A DNA stretch of 64,000 nt from Bimastos eiseni (lineage: Eukaryota; Annelida; Clitellata; Crassiclitellata; Lumbricidae). The stretch spans positions 7,952,598-8,016,597 of the forward strand of contig OY365810.1 in the NCBI GenBank assembly GCA_959347315.1, in the 5' to 3' direction. The notes beneath the pieces are model-generated. The model was not told the origin of the DNA. It was given only the letters and a program-made list of their open reading frames with translations, and made no database searches. The position numbers were made by a program, and so were the translations under genes. Below, piece by piece: positions 31,240 to 42,509 of the stretch (positions are counted from its first letter, which is position 1; each line of letters opens with the position of its first letter).

Positions 31240-33690
31240 AATAAATGTTTTATTTTATTTGTTTTTTCGAAATCTGTTAAAAGTATTTTGCAAACGTTTT
31301 TAAAAAATTGTTTACCGAGTATTTTGGAGAATTCTAAATATTTGTCCAGGATACTGTCCTGAAGTATTTACCAAAATAAATTTTAGGCTACACAGGTTGC
31401 ATTCTGCAAAATTCTTTTTAATATTATGAGATTAAGGACCTCGGCTAGAAAGCGACGCGTCGAAAAATTAACGATCTTCTGGTCACATCAACGACGTCTG
31501 AGTTCGCTGCATAATCTTATCAGGATTAATATCAGATCTTTTGTTTAAGTTGTACACCACAGCTCTGGGAACATCGTTGGGTAATCCTGTGTAGGGATAT
31601 CATTACTGTGCTAATGGTATACTGTAAAATCTATACTTCAATTGACAGTCGATCATTTGACCCAAATGTGCATCTGCTGTCTGCTACAACTGATGAGGTA
31701 CAGTCTTAACAATTTGATTGGCTTAAGTCATTGACGCAGGGTGACTCAATTGTTTCTCAGTTATACCATCTCTCACTTCTTCACTTCTTAATTCTGTTCT
31801 ACCTGTCTGTCATCAGCCATGCAGTCAGTAGTTTTAAGCCATCACATTATTATGCTCATTCATGGCATATGCAGATTACGCATATGCAACGAATCAGTAT
31901 AATAATGTGATGGAATTAGACATTATATTATGTTTCCGTCTGGCGAATACATTGATTTTCAGTCGCTTAGATTACTGCAACTCGCTGTAGGCCTACCAAT
32001 CAGTCAAGCCTACAGAGGCTGCAGAAAGTCATAACTTTCTGGAAAGAACCAAAACGGATACATACAAAGATGAACAAATCAAAATGCTAAAATATTTGAG
32101 TCCAGCGCCTATTGAGCAAATTAGGCTCATGTGTTGTAGAGCTTTGAACTCTTGCCAGTCACAACACTATAATCTGTTCTTATTTCCCAAACCGAGTGTT
32201 CAAATTTTGCCGGATCCCGCCGAAACTGAGATCCGTCTCCTCGGAAATGAGATCCACCACCTGAACTATGAGATCGGCCACCATAATAGTAGGCCTGTCA
32301 CGGTAGTGTCACCTAAAATGTGTCTGTTTTCAAGAATTGACCCCAATTTATACCCCTAGTTTCACACATTTTACGCTTTGACCAAACCAAGTAGCAAAGA
32401 GCGAATGTAGGGATCAGAGATTTGCCAAAAATAGTCTTCAAAACATGTTGAGATAGTCTTCAATTTTGGATTAGAAACATTTTGATAACCGCCACCTCTG
32501 CAAGAGATTTAACCACTGCCTAGGTTCTTCATTTTGAAAAACTCTCTTCAAAAAACTGTTTTATTTCGCACTTTCAAAATACTATTTTATTTGAGAACTT
32601 TCAATATACTTTTGAAAAGTGTTTCGCTTTGCATTTTCTAAATGCGATTGTAATTTATTTTTGCCTCTCACTGACATAAACAAGAGACACCACATGTCTG
32701 CAATTCATTGCTTAAAGCGACAACGAGACTCCGTTTAACTAATGAAAGTATAAAACAGACATCAGGTGTTAGGATGTTAAGATGACACACTGTGCAAGAC
32801 ATGGTTAATCGACATCAAGGTAAATAATGAAGACTTTTTTACATAAAATAGACAATATTTTAGACAATTAATTACTATGCTTACAATATATGCAGGAATT
32901 GTGCAAGACATGTGTTCGTTAGTTTAAAATAATTTGTCCAAACTTGTTTACAAATAAATATAACTCAAATTTATTGACATGTAATTTAATATACCTCAGC
33001 AATTTCTGCTTTGCACGTTTGTATTGAACCATGGCATATAGGAAGTCCTATGCATTTTTAATTAAATAATGGCTCCACATGAATCAATGAAATAAACAGG
33101 AGTTGGTAAGGTGAGAATGCTCGTTTAATTGTAATAGTATTCGCAAACGTATTAACAATAATAGCGCTCTTCAAGAGATACATGCAGGCCTCGTCAGAAG
33201 CGCGCGTTAGATATCAGAAATTAGGCCTAAATCATTTTCAACTACTGTTTTATGGAGCAGGTTAAAACAAAAGCCATACAGAGATATAACAAACATTATT
33301 TTGCTCATGTGCTCTTTGTTTCAGGATATACGTTTTGAAGTTCAAAGCTAGTATCTTATGTTGACTTACCTTTGATTCCTTGATTAAAATATACTGTCAA
33401 AATGGGAGCAGAAGCTTGATGGTCATATACCATATTTTATATCAATGTGACTGATATATACACCAGGTATTTGAGTGTTTAAAAACTTGCGTTCTTACCA
33501 TTAGCATCAATTTTGATATTTGCCGTGTGGTCTAAGTATATCTATCTGATTGGCTGATAAGGAGCCCACATTTCACCGGATGCCCATCAATGCTAAATGT
33601 CAATTCTCAGTCAATATCTGATCATACATCGTATAATATTAACATCATATTCTCAATGCCTCAAAAAAGTCAACATAACACTTGACGCAC
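31240..33690. other. intergenic, includes second 0.9-kb block
   Basis: 31880-32790 is the direct partner of 28090-29010. The rest is AT-rich with no recognisable gene. Confidence 0.5.
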
Positions 33691-33699
33691 CTTATGCAC

Positions 33700-34533
33700 C
33701 AGTGTTGTATGCAAGACTTGAAACTTCAAGACCAAGACAAGACCGAGACAGTGAGATGCCGAGACCGAGACACTAGGTTCAAGACAGTTCGAGACAGTAC
33801 GAGACAGTAAAAGACAAGTGATCCTATAAAAAGGGCTGTAAAATACTAGGCCTAATGTGTCAGTTTTCGGGAATAAGGTTCATTTGTAATTTCAATTTGA
33901 AACTTATAGTGTATATAGTACTAATTCCCGAGAACAGTTTTTTATTTCATTGTTTTCTCTTTTTCGATATCTCTTTGTCGGCCTATCTTCTCAATAGGCT
34001 TATATAAAGACAGTCTTTTTAGACACGTCTGACATCGTCTAGAATATTTTAAACAAGCAAATTCGATACCAATACCAAGCGAAATTATATACTCGAAGTT
34101 GTTCCGATCGTTTCAGTTATGGTGGTTTTACATCAACTACAAACGGCTGGCCATAGCTATTGTTTGTCAATAGGCTTAGTTTCAAATTACGTAAACGCAA
34201 ACTTCACAATTTCAGGTACTCTCTCAGACATTTTTCCAATTTAAGACAAATGAATTGATCTCAGTATCACGTGACTCGCGCGTTAACCAGAATTACTGTT
34301 TCTCGTAAATTCCGGTTTCAATTTCTAGCGCAAGATTTTAAGACAGTTAACGCGAAACTTATAGTGACCGCTTGTTTGAGACAGAACAAGACTTTCACTT
34401 CAAGACAGTCTCTAAAAATTCGAGATACCCCCGCGAGACTGAGACCGAGACAAAAGGCTTCTGAGACCGAGACACTAAAACTGCCTCGAGACGTCTCGTG
34501 ACCGAGACACTGTCTCGAGACCATACAACTCTG
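33700..34533. mobile_element. hAT-like MITE of GAGACC words
   Basis: Termini CAGTGTTGTATG and CATACAACTCTG agree with hAT ends (CAGNGNTG). The flanking 8-mers TTATGCAC (33692-33699) and ATACGCAC (34534-34541) match at six of eight positions, as a decayed 8-bp target duplication would. The interior near both ends is a dense array of 'gagaccgagaca' words. No transposase is seen. An inverted relative lies at 39602-40420. Confidence 0.75.
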
Positions 34534-34541
34534 ATACGCAC

Positions 34542-35518
34542 CGCGTATGTCTAAAATACCACTGCTATGTACATGTAAAACGAAAACGAAAGGTAAAGTC
34601 CGACCCAGAAACGCCTGCCAAAGCACATGACTCGTCTATCAGCTTCTTGAAATATATAATTAATAGCCTACTATGCAAGCTTACTAGATTACCTGACTCG
34701 TTTATCAGTCAATATCCAATATCTATCGATATCTATTCTTAGATATCTGGTTGCTTGCAATGTCATCCATATCACGCGATGCTCGAAAGGATATATTAGT
34801 AGTGAGGTAAGTGGTCGTTCTGGCTCAGTCTGACCTTTGGACTGTCACGTGACTGCTTATGACGTCATCAATTGTCTTCTGTGACCTGTACTTTGTATCT
34901 AGGTCACAACACATGGACTTTGTGGGCTGGCCAAACCTAATTTCCTTTGTTTGAGGCCAATCTAACCCTTGGCTGGGAAACCGTGCAGCGCTAGCTGACT
35001 GGGGTGGAAGCCAGTGTAGCATTCCTATTGAGTGAAGTAACCCTAGACTGTAGTCCAACAGGTCTACACAACCCTAGAATGAAGGCAGTGCGCCACCCAT
35101 TAACAATAGAAAATTTCGTATGTGCTAATCCTAATAGCAGGTAACCTTTGCACTGGGCATCTGGCGCTCTATCAGTAGCCATTGTATACATCACTTGTCA
35201 ACGGCCTGCCAATCATCCATTGTTTTTCCAGCGCAGCCAATCTTTGTACTCTGCTTATTTACGAACAATTGCGAAGTGCTGACTCAAATTGTACGATTTT
35301 TTATGGCGAATGCCCACAAGTCACCACAGGCCTTATACTTAAAAGTGCAATCTTACTCTCAATGCAGTAAATAATTTACGTATCAAATAGCTAAAGCTCT
35401 ACATGATGGCTTCCCGAGTAAAGCTAACGCAAGATGCGCTCAAAGAAACTAATAATTTAACATTGCCAATGTTCAACCTATAGTAAAATTGCACACAATA
35501 TGCACCTAATAACCCCAG
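34542..35518. other. non-coding upstream of lectin-like exon
   Basis: No gene is established. Short plus and minus frames at 34825-35370 show no family features. A preceding exon of the 35519-35776 gene may lie here or upstream, but I cannot identify it. Confidence 0.4.
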
Positions 35519-35776
35519 AAATTCTAAATGTTGAACAACGAGGCAAACTCAGTACAATATTTCCTCAACAACCCCATAAATGCTTCATACAAACAGAAAA
35601 CTACATTTCCGCATCACATTGCCGTATATTATATACATCACAGCACATTAGTTCATTAAAGAAAGGTAACCAATTATGGATTACAGGTGTTAAAACAGTA
35701 GACAACGAGACAACAGTTAATTCTCATGCTGTGCAGTTGCAATGTGCAAAACCATTTATTTGTCAAGTTATCACAG
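35519..35776 (+). CDS. candidate phase 1-1 exon, C-type-lectin-like (uncertain)
   Basis: Bounded by acceptor 'ctaataaccccag' and donor ACAG|GTAAAA. At 258 bp it is a multiple of three, phase 1 at both ends and open throughout (86 codons). It has four cysteines: KCFIQ, SHCRI, LQCAK and FICQ. The end 'NQLWITGVKTVDNETT ... QCAKPFICQ' resembles the last strands of C-type lectin-like domains, with W-I-x-G, then C, then F-I-C. N-glycosylation is possible at NET. It lies on the strand opposite to the Ig and NHL genes, and no partner exon is found. The exon call is moderate, the domain call weak. Confidence 0.45.
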
Positions 35777-35811
35777 GTAAAAGATCAAATATGTATGTTT
35801 AATAGGGGTCT

Positions 35812-35851
35812 GAGGGTAGAGATTTTTGCTACCCGATCATTACCCATAACA
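35812..35851. repeat. direct repeat left of polypurine tract
   Basis: 'gagggtagagatttttgcta' plus 'cccgatcattac' is repeated almost exactly at 36584-36617, so both copies flank the purine tract. Each contains a GGGTA...TACCC palindrome. Confidence 0.7.
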
Positions 35852-36055
35852 CAGGTCTGTTATCCGTACCCATAACCGACTCTTACTCAAAATTTTTACC
35901 CAATCCGTACCTGCGACGTCAGTATCATGGTTTCTCATACTTTATATACCTGTCGGGCTAATAGGATAACAGCTTACTAAGCATTATCTGTTGTCGTAGC
36001 AATAGTAGCAGCAGCAACAGCATCCGTAACAGCATCCGTCACAGCAACCGTGGGG

Positions 36056-36590
36056 CGGAAGCAGGAGAAGAATGAGGAAGTGGAACAAGAGAAAGAAAAG
36101 GAAGAAGAGGAAGTCGGAAGCTAGATGAGAAGGAAGTGGTGAAGAGGATGGAGAGGAGAGTCAGAATATGGGGCAGGACCGGAAGGAGAAGCAGGAGGAA
36201 GAAGAGGAGATCGGAGACAGGTGTAGACGAAAGAGGAGGAGAAAGAGGTGGAATAAGAAAAGGAGGAAGAGGTGGAAGAAGAGTACGAAACTTGAGTTAG
36301 AGAGGAAGATTAGAAGGACGAGCAGGAAAAGAAAAAGGCGGAGGAAAGAGGAGAGGCAGCCGACGGGCACAAGCAGAAGGAGAAGCAGGAGGAAGGAGAT
36401 GAAGAGGGGGATGAAGTTGAGGACGAGAGGAAAGAGAAAGAGTGAGAGGAAGAGAAAAAGCTGTAGGAGCAGGAGGAGAAATTAGGAGCAGGTGGAGGAA
36501 GAGGCGAAGGAGGAGATAAGGCAGAGAAGGATCAGAAGAAGGAGTAGAAGGAAAGGAGGAGGAGGAGAAATGAGAAAAACAGCGAGGGTA
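36056..36590. repeat. 535-bp polypurine (GGA/GAA) tract
   Basis: The plus strand is almost entirely A and G (GGAGGA, GAAGAA, AGGAAG words). Frames of 105 (+) and 69 (-) codons inside it are compositional. Such mirror-capable purine tracts can form triplex (H-DNA); no gene is inferred. Confidence 0.9.
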
Positions 36591-36619
36591 AAGATTTTTG
36601 CTACCCGACCATTACAAAC

Positions 36620-37338
36620 AAGAGTGGAATCATTACTTCTTCCATAGATTACATAATACTATGCAATTGGGTGGTGACTGGTCAAACCCCGTCATATGCT
36701 GAGAGTCCCTTTAGATCAACCCATTACAAGAGGGTTTACAGGTTCGAAGCTGTACATGGTAGAAGTATTGCTCACTGCAGTGTTTGGAGTAGTATGGAAA
36801 CGATAAATTCATTCAGGAGCGTCCAGATAGAGGGGATCCGGAGGCAAATGCCTCCATTTTGACGTAGGGGGAGGTTATTTTTTACTCTTAAGAGGGAATA
36901 GTTTGCTTTCAATACCCTTGGGACTGGGAGTTGCTTCCATCACTCATGGGGGATTGGCGCCCCTGAATGCCTTAACCAGCATAGTGATACCGTGTGAATA
37001 ATTTCTCGAAATCGTAGGCATACAACCAGTATCAATTCAAAGTTCAGTTGCACTATTTGTTATGCACATTATCATCATCGTCGTCGTCGTCATCGTATCG
37101 TCATTATCATCAGCGGATACGGACAACTACCGTCTGCAAATCTCAGTTAAAAAGATTACGAGGAGACCGACCCTCAAAGCATCAACGAACGTCATTAGTT
37201 TGCTAGTCGTCAAAGAGAAAGAAACCGGGCTCCTCTTAAGTGCCACATATGAATTGGTTTGGTGCTGCCTGCGATTTTATATAAGAAAACATGGAGGTCA
37301 AGAATGTTTTAGATAAAGTCCTTTGATTAATATGTGTC
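36620..37338. other. intergenic, 3' flank of NHL gene 1
   Basis: No gene. 37075-37115 is a short 'cgtcatcatcgtcg' microsatellite that encodes a spurious hydrophobic frame. Confidence 0.5.
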
Positions 37339-37344
37339 TTTATT
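37339..37344 (-). terminator. AATAAA polyadenylation signal for NHL gene 1
   Basis: TTTATT on the plus strand is AATAAA on the coding strand, 41 bases after the stop codon at 37385-37387. The spacing suits a short 3' UTR. Confidence 0.5.
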
Positions 37345-37384
37345 TCTATCTTCAATGTCTACTGCAAACATTACTCTTTGGCCT

Positions 37385-38211
37385 CTATAATTTAAATATT
37401 AAAATCCGCATATCGTTTGAACTGTTGTCAGCCACAAACAATCGATCACCTGACTCATCCAAATGAATGCTCATTGGACATAGTATTCCATGTTCTGCTG
37501 TGAGAATTTCTCTCTTAAATTTCAAATCTGAATCCAATAACAAAACCCGTTTGTTGTAAGCATCAGCGACCATCACGAATCCATTTCCATCGACGCATAA
37601 CTCGGACGGAAAACGCATTTCTTTGTTGTTCGATCCACATTTTCCATCGAATGAATTCAAAAGTGTTCCATCTGCATCCACTATACACACTCTGTGCAGT
37701 TCATCATCAGACATTTCATTACTAACCACGAAATGACCATTAGTCAGTTTTATAGCGTGCACGAGACGACCATAAGCTTCCTCTGGTGATAGCTTTATGT
37801 CACAGATTAATTGTCCATCTGGCGAATATTCCTTTAATTTGTTTCTTGCGTAATTAGCTAAAACGACATTCGATTCATATGTGACAGACAGCCCTCCAAA
37901 ATTGCTTTTCGTCGACCATCTATTCATTAGTTTTCCATTTGGATCAAATCTCAAGATTTCCTTCGAGAGACCAAGGTCTTTGTAATCTGAGATATAGAGA
38001 CATTTATTTCTGTTGCAGGATGCCATGTGAACAGGAGCAATTAATTCTTTAAAATTATATCGACGACTGAAACTGAATTTATTCGAATCGTATATTTCAA
38101 CGTCTGAACTCTCTTCACTCACAAAAAACAATTCATTTCCTAAGATCGCAAATCCACAGATCTTTTTTTTCTCTTTTTCTGCGGCCTTTGTTCGTATCGT
38201 TCCAATTAAAC
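37385..38211 (-). CDS. NHL-repeat beta-propeller protein 1, terminal exon
   Basis: The exon starts after acceptor 'cgtatccag' at 38211 in phase 1 and runs 275 codons to the stop. The first Met inside the exon is not the true start, because the open frame extends through 'LIGTIRTKAAEKEKKKICGF'. Repeated blade motifs are visible: 'KEILRFDPNGKL', 'KLKEYSPDGQLICDIKL', 'LHRVCIVDADGTLLNSF', 'ELCVDGNGFVMVADAYNKRV', 'SIHLDESGDRLFVADN'. These are NHL blades, five to six in number, giving a propeller for protein or RNA binding. The exon at 60823-61649 has the same length of 827 bp. Upstream exons (such as RING/B-box in TRIM-NHL proteins, if present) are not found, so the full protein type is open. Confidence 0.8.
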
Positions 38212-38454
38212 CTGGATACGAGTTGAAATATAAAAATGATCAGCTTTCATTTTTAATTGAAAATACCATTGTAAGAAACATTTATTATTTGAAAGACAAT
38301 CATGGAGGCGATGATATCAAATATAAGGTAAACTCAGTGAATGTTGAATTATATAAACAGATAAATAGACAAACATAAACCGCATCTGTCTCATATAATT
38401 ATCTATATACGAGGGAAGAAAGATAAACCAAAATTCAACGAGAATGTCGCGTAA
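38212..38454. other. intron 5' of NHL exon 1
   Basis: AT-rich. Diverged similarity to 61650-61760 ('cctggata', 'gaggcgatgat') shows that the paralogy extends beyond the exon. Confidence 0.5.
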
Positions 38455-38790
38455 CGGGTTCGGTGTCTACGTAATCCGAAGGTTCGATAGTCCGAAGATT
38501 GCGTGCTGTCCAGCCAATAGGTGATAACATTGCAGTTTTAATGATAGCTGGATTGATGAAAAGAATTCTGTTGGCTAAAAGCTGGATTGCACAATTCTTT
38601 TTATTCATCCAGCTTCCATTTAGGCATAATTCTGTTCACATCAATCCAGCTCCCAGTTTTACACATTCTTTTCATTAATTAATCCAGTTTCTAGTTAAAT
38701 AAATGTCGTAGTATCGAATCTTCGGACTATTGAACCTTCGGACTATCGAGCCTTCGGATTATCGAACCTTCGATTATCGAGCGGACACCG
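38455..38790. mobile_element. foldback MITE with 'cttcggactatcgaa' arrays
   Basis: Ends GGTGTCTACG and, inverted, GGTGTCCGCTCG. The left arm has two and the right arm four to five units of 'gaaccttcggactatcgag' in opposite orientation. The core (38530-38700) consists of the 'catccagctcccagttt' repeat also found at 21.2 and 25.6 kb. No coding capacity. Confidence 0.65.
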
Positions 38791-39436
38791 CTTGCAGATT
38801 ACCAGAGAGCATGAACAAGTGCATTATCAGGTCAGGAATATGAAAGAATGGAGCAACGATACTTTCAGAATACATATCCACAAAACAAAATAAATAATGC
38901 CAATTGCTTAGTCATGAAAGTTTGAAAATTCAAAGAAAATGCGTAATAAGCATAGGATTAGTAAAAGACATGAGAATAACACAATAAACGAATGATATTC
39001 CAATTTTCATCATTGACTCCTATTTCAAAATAATCTTGAATGCTTGGAGATTCATCAGGTGTTTCTAAAATAAGCATGCTCCTAAACAAACTTGTTTCTG
39101 CCATTTATCATCAACAGGTCTCTTGCCTCTGTGATCACAAAGAATTTTAACCTGGTTCCGTTTATCTGAAACTCCTGTTCTTTTCAATCTCATCTTACTC
39201 TCCGCTATTCACCGGCATAATGTTGTAAGTTTCTAACTAATTGATCGTTCATCTGATCATTATATGGTCGAAGATGACAGGCGGGTATTAACCGGTGCTT
39301 GGTGGATTAAACCTTTCCGCATCGTGCCTTTCACGACTCTGTCCGAAAGTTATGGATTAATTGATATAGCTGACCATCGCAAATTAATCAGCTTGCCCGT
39401 AGTTGTTAGTTTCAACTCAGTCAGATGCATAAGCTT
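38791..39436. other. 5' flank/intron of NHL gene 1
   Basis: 38830-39060 has diverged similarity to 61930-62170 upstream of NHL gene 2 ('aaaacaaa', 'aaagacatgagaataacac', 'ctcctatttcaaaat'). No exon can be called. Confidence 0.45.
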
Positions 39437-39590
39437 ACTGTTTCTCTTTTTCTATCACATGACGTTTCTCTTTTCCTATCACATGACATTTCTCTCTTCC
39501 TATCACATGACGTTTCTCATTTCCTATCACATGACGTTTCTCTTTTCCTATCACAAGACGTTTTTCTTTTCCTATCACATGACGCTGCTG
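39437..39590. repeat. minisatellite of 26-27-bp units
   Basis: About six tandem copies of 'cctatcacatgacgtttctc' with a T-rich spacer 'ttt'. One unit has 'acaagacg'. Both plus-strand frames through it are artefacts. Confidence 0.9.
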
Positions 39591-39601
39591 CTACCATAGT
39601 T

Positions 39602-40420
39602 CAGAGTTGTATGGTCTCGAGACAGTGTCTCGGTCGCGAGACGTCTCGAGACAGTTTTTTAGTGTCGCGGTCTCGGAAGCCTACTGTCTCGGTCTCGAGG
39701 TGGTGTCTCCAATTTTTATAAACTTATTTGCAGTTAGCGTCTTGTTCTGTCTCGAACAAGCGGTCTCGATAAGTTTCACATTAACTGTCCTAAAATCTTG
39801 CGCTAGAAACTGAAACCGGAATCTACGAGTAACGGTAATTCTGGTTAACGCGCGAGTCACATGATACTGAAATCAACTCAATTATCTTAAAGTGGAAAAA
39901 TGTCTGAGAGAGATTCTAAAATTGTGAAGTTTCCTTTTACGCAATTTGAAGTTATTGACAAACAATAGCTATGCCATAGCTAACCACCATAACCCAAGCG
40001 ATCGGAACAACTCTGAGTTTCTCAGGGCTAGTAATGATTTACGCACATTTTTAATTTCGTTTGGTAGTTGGTATCAAATTTGCTTGCTTAAAATCGTCTA
40101 GAATATTTCAGAGGTGTTTAAACAGGGTTTCTTTATGCTATTCATAAAATAGGCTGAGGAAGAGATATCGAAATAAATAAAAAGCAGCAATATAAAAACT
40201 GTTCTCGGGAATTGGTACAATCTACAAATTGAAATTACGAATGAACACTATTCCCGAAAACTGATACATTTGTATTTTATAGCCTTTAAAATAAGATCAC
40301 TTGTCCTTCACGGTCTCGTACTGTCTCGAGTCTAGTGTCTCGGTCTCGGTATTGGTGTTGGTACCTCACTGTCTCGGTTTCGTCTTGGTCTTGAAGTTTC
40401 AAGTCTTGCATTCATCATTG
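39602..40420. mobile_element. hAT-like MITE, inverted relative of 33700-34533
   Basis: Starts CAGAGTTGTATGG and follows the reverse complement of the 33.7-kb element throughout, including 'gtctcgagacagtgtctcgg' and 'cttgaagtttcaagtcttgc'. The right terminus has decayed and I see no clear target duplication. Confidence 0.75.
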
Positions 40421-40429
40421 CTATGAGTG

Positions 40430-40800
40430 CTGATAACAAATTTCAACCCGGTTCTTCACTCCGGTACAGCCGCCTCATTGGGTGATTTTCCACGTACATT
40501 CCTCTCTCAGCTCAAGTACAGGATTCTTTGCAATAGCTTCCAATCTCGCAACGCATTAGCTATGGAATATCAGCGCTGGTCTGGTGACTCTCTTTTCTCT
40601 CTGTTCCGATTTATCTGTGGGAGCTTTATTGGTTCAGCTTTGACTGGTCGTCGAGTTTTTCTGCAAGCACCTCACAAAGAAACACTGCATTATCTCGGTT
40701 GCTAGCCCTTCCACCTGGAACACGCTCCCCATAGAGATGCGAATGTTGCCAAGGATCACTGTACTTATGTTTCACAACCTGCTTTTTAGACCGATTTGAT
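40430..40800 (+). mobile_element. L2-like LINE 3' fragment
   Basis: The frame from about 40685 reads 'SVASPSTWNTLPIEMR', then 'ITVLMFHNLLFRPI' and stop, the usual end of an L2/CR1 ORF2. Part of it reappears inverted at about 1300-1350. The upstream part is not recognisable. Confidence 0.55.
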
Positions 40801-41580
40801 CGCGATGGCTGGGCTGGGAGCGCATACGTGAATGAATACTTACTCACTTGTGGTGTTCCGTATGACTGTAATATTTGACTTCTACCGTTAGTTCTTTACA
40901 CTATGTACATTTATACCACTCAGCTCGCTGACCAGCAGGAGCTTAGTCTCTCGCCGCATGTCAACCAGATTACGCGAAACTGCTATTTTCAACTCCGTCA
41001 ATTGCATGCAATTATTAGCACTCTTGCCCTTGAGGCTTAAGTGGTAGGCCTACATGTACTTATTCATGCCTTTTAGCCGACAGAATTGATCAATGCAGCG
41101 CTGATTCAGCGAGGCTCCCTTGTACCCCAGTGGTGCGTATTGATCGCGTCTTGCGCTCAGTTTCATAACTGATCATACCCAGCTTATTGGTCTACCTTTT
41201 GCAAGCCGTTAAGATAATTTCCTTTAGGTTGTGCCTGGGTTGGGAGCACATCTGAGTAGTTTTGCTTGAAGTGACTCCCAGAAATGATCGATCGAATGAA
41301 AAGGAAACGGTGCAACGCTGATCTAACTCATTATTCCATAAAAAGACCTTTAGCAGGACATATTACAATTGTGCCCTGAAGCCTTTTGCCATTGCCTATT
41401 AGAATAGCCACTAACATTGATTTTGGAAAAAGTTGGACATACAACGTTTGTTTCCATACAGTCGATATGTATCATGTGTTAATTTATATTGTGTAAGGTC
41501 TGCCTCTAAGACTCCACGTGATCCCAAGGTCTACCACGTGGTATCATATTGCACGGAAGCTTTTGTACAAGTCTTGCTAT
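40796..41580. repeat. segment B partner of 550-1350
   Basis: 40790-41105 is the reverse complement of 1018-1350, and 41109-41578 is direct to 550-1018. Non-coding. Confidence 0.8.
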
Positions 41581-42505
41581 ATTTGTCATATTCTTTGCTG
41601 AGATAGCTAGTCTTCCGTTTTGTCTGTTACAAGGAGCGATATGCTTGCTACTCCCTGTTACATCCACACTGCTGACAGAATCTAGATTATAAATAACACA
41701 ACTCGCTGAAGTTCTAGATTTCAAAGCTGTCCGTGTTCTTACTCATTGCCTCTGTTCTCGTTCAAGTGGTCAGATGTTTAGAACAACCACAATGTCTATT
41801 TTGTCTTCATTAGTTAAGACATGGAGTAGTATGACCATCAACATCTGTTATTCAGATTACTCTTCATTCAATTAGGTGAACTAATAATGATAAGAATCAC
41901 ACGCGCAGACCAGACAGCTGCAGAATGTTAAATAAACATAAGAAGAAATTAAAATCATTATTGACCACATAATTATAAAATTATAGTAATTTATTTGCTG
42001 ATTTAATCGGTACCGAGTAATCTTTGACTTTCTTCCTCTTCTCGTCTCCGTTCAGCAAGTCTTCGTTTTGTAACCTCTAAAGACAAAACGAAACACTTGT
42101 GAAGTTAACTTACATCAAAAGATTACAAAAAACACTTTAGGATACATATTTCTCAAAATAGAATTGTATATATGTGTTCCAGCAATTACTATAATTCATT
42201 CTCTGTAGAATGAGTCTGTTTTTGGATGCATTATTTACCCAGCCTACATGCATTGTAGGCAAATACGTTCCGTAACTCCAGCCCAGGTCTCTCTGACCAA
42301 AGTCAGGAAAAAGGAGGAGGGTTCTGCTGTCGGCCTGCATCCGGGTGAAACAAACTCCACATACATTGTAAGCAACCATCAATGTATGTAGATGTCGTGG
42401 GTCGAAGCTAAGAATCTGGCGCTGTAAATGGACAAGTATATAAGTGAAGGAGGAAGGACTAAGTGCATGTAAGTACAATGTACGTTCAATGAAACTACTT
42501 CGTAT
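41581..42505. other. sequence private to segment B
   Basis: Not present at the matching place in segment A, except for 41940-42005, which is inverted at 2588-2645. A minus-strand frame of 113 codons (42137-42478) has no recognisable family. It may be an unidentified insertion. Confidence 0.4.
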
Positions 42506-42509
42506 AGCT

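Larger units (their letters stand above)
29470..32708 (-). pseudogene. Ig receptor pseudogene C
   Basis: The minus-strand remains, in gene order, are a truncated signal exon (about 32700-32708), an Ig1 exon (30937-31230), and two copies of the Ig2 exon (30032-30251 and 29470-29796). Ig1 keeps its acceptor but has a one-base insertion in the 'QWRH' region and a deletion of about 70 bp that removed the donor. Both Ig2 copies have frameshifts leading to stops. The signal exon lost most of its length compared with copy D. No TM or tail exon is found. It is a clear dead paralogue of genes A and B. Confidence 0.8.

Noticed and set aside
36161..36485. ORFs in the purine tract (Arg/Lys/Glu or Leu/Phe/Ser rich)
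   Set aside because: Compositional artefact of GGA/GAA repeats, without motif or splice signals.
37062..37316. Secreted-protein-like ORF starting MHIIIIVVVVIVSS
   Set aside because: The hydrophobic start is encoded by a short ATC/GTC microsatellite; no homologue near NHL gene 2.
39437..39590. CRISPR-like regular repeats
   Set aside because: The units are contiguous tandem repeats without unique spacers, in a eukaryotic genome.
39264..39721. Repeat protein with YHMTFLFSYHMT-like or SHDVSLFL-like units
   Set aside because: Translation of a 27-bp minisatellite that then runs into a hAT-like MITE.
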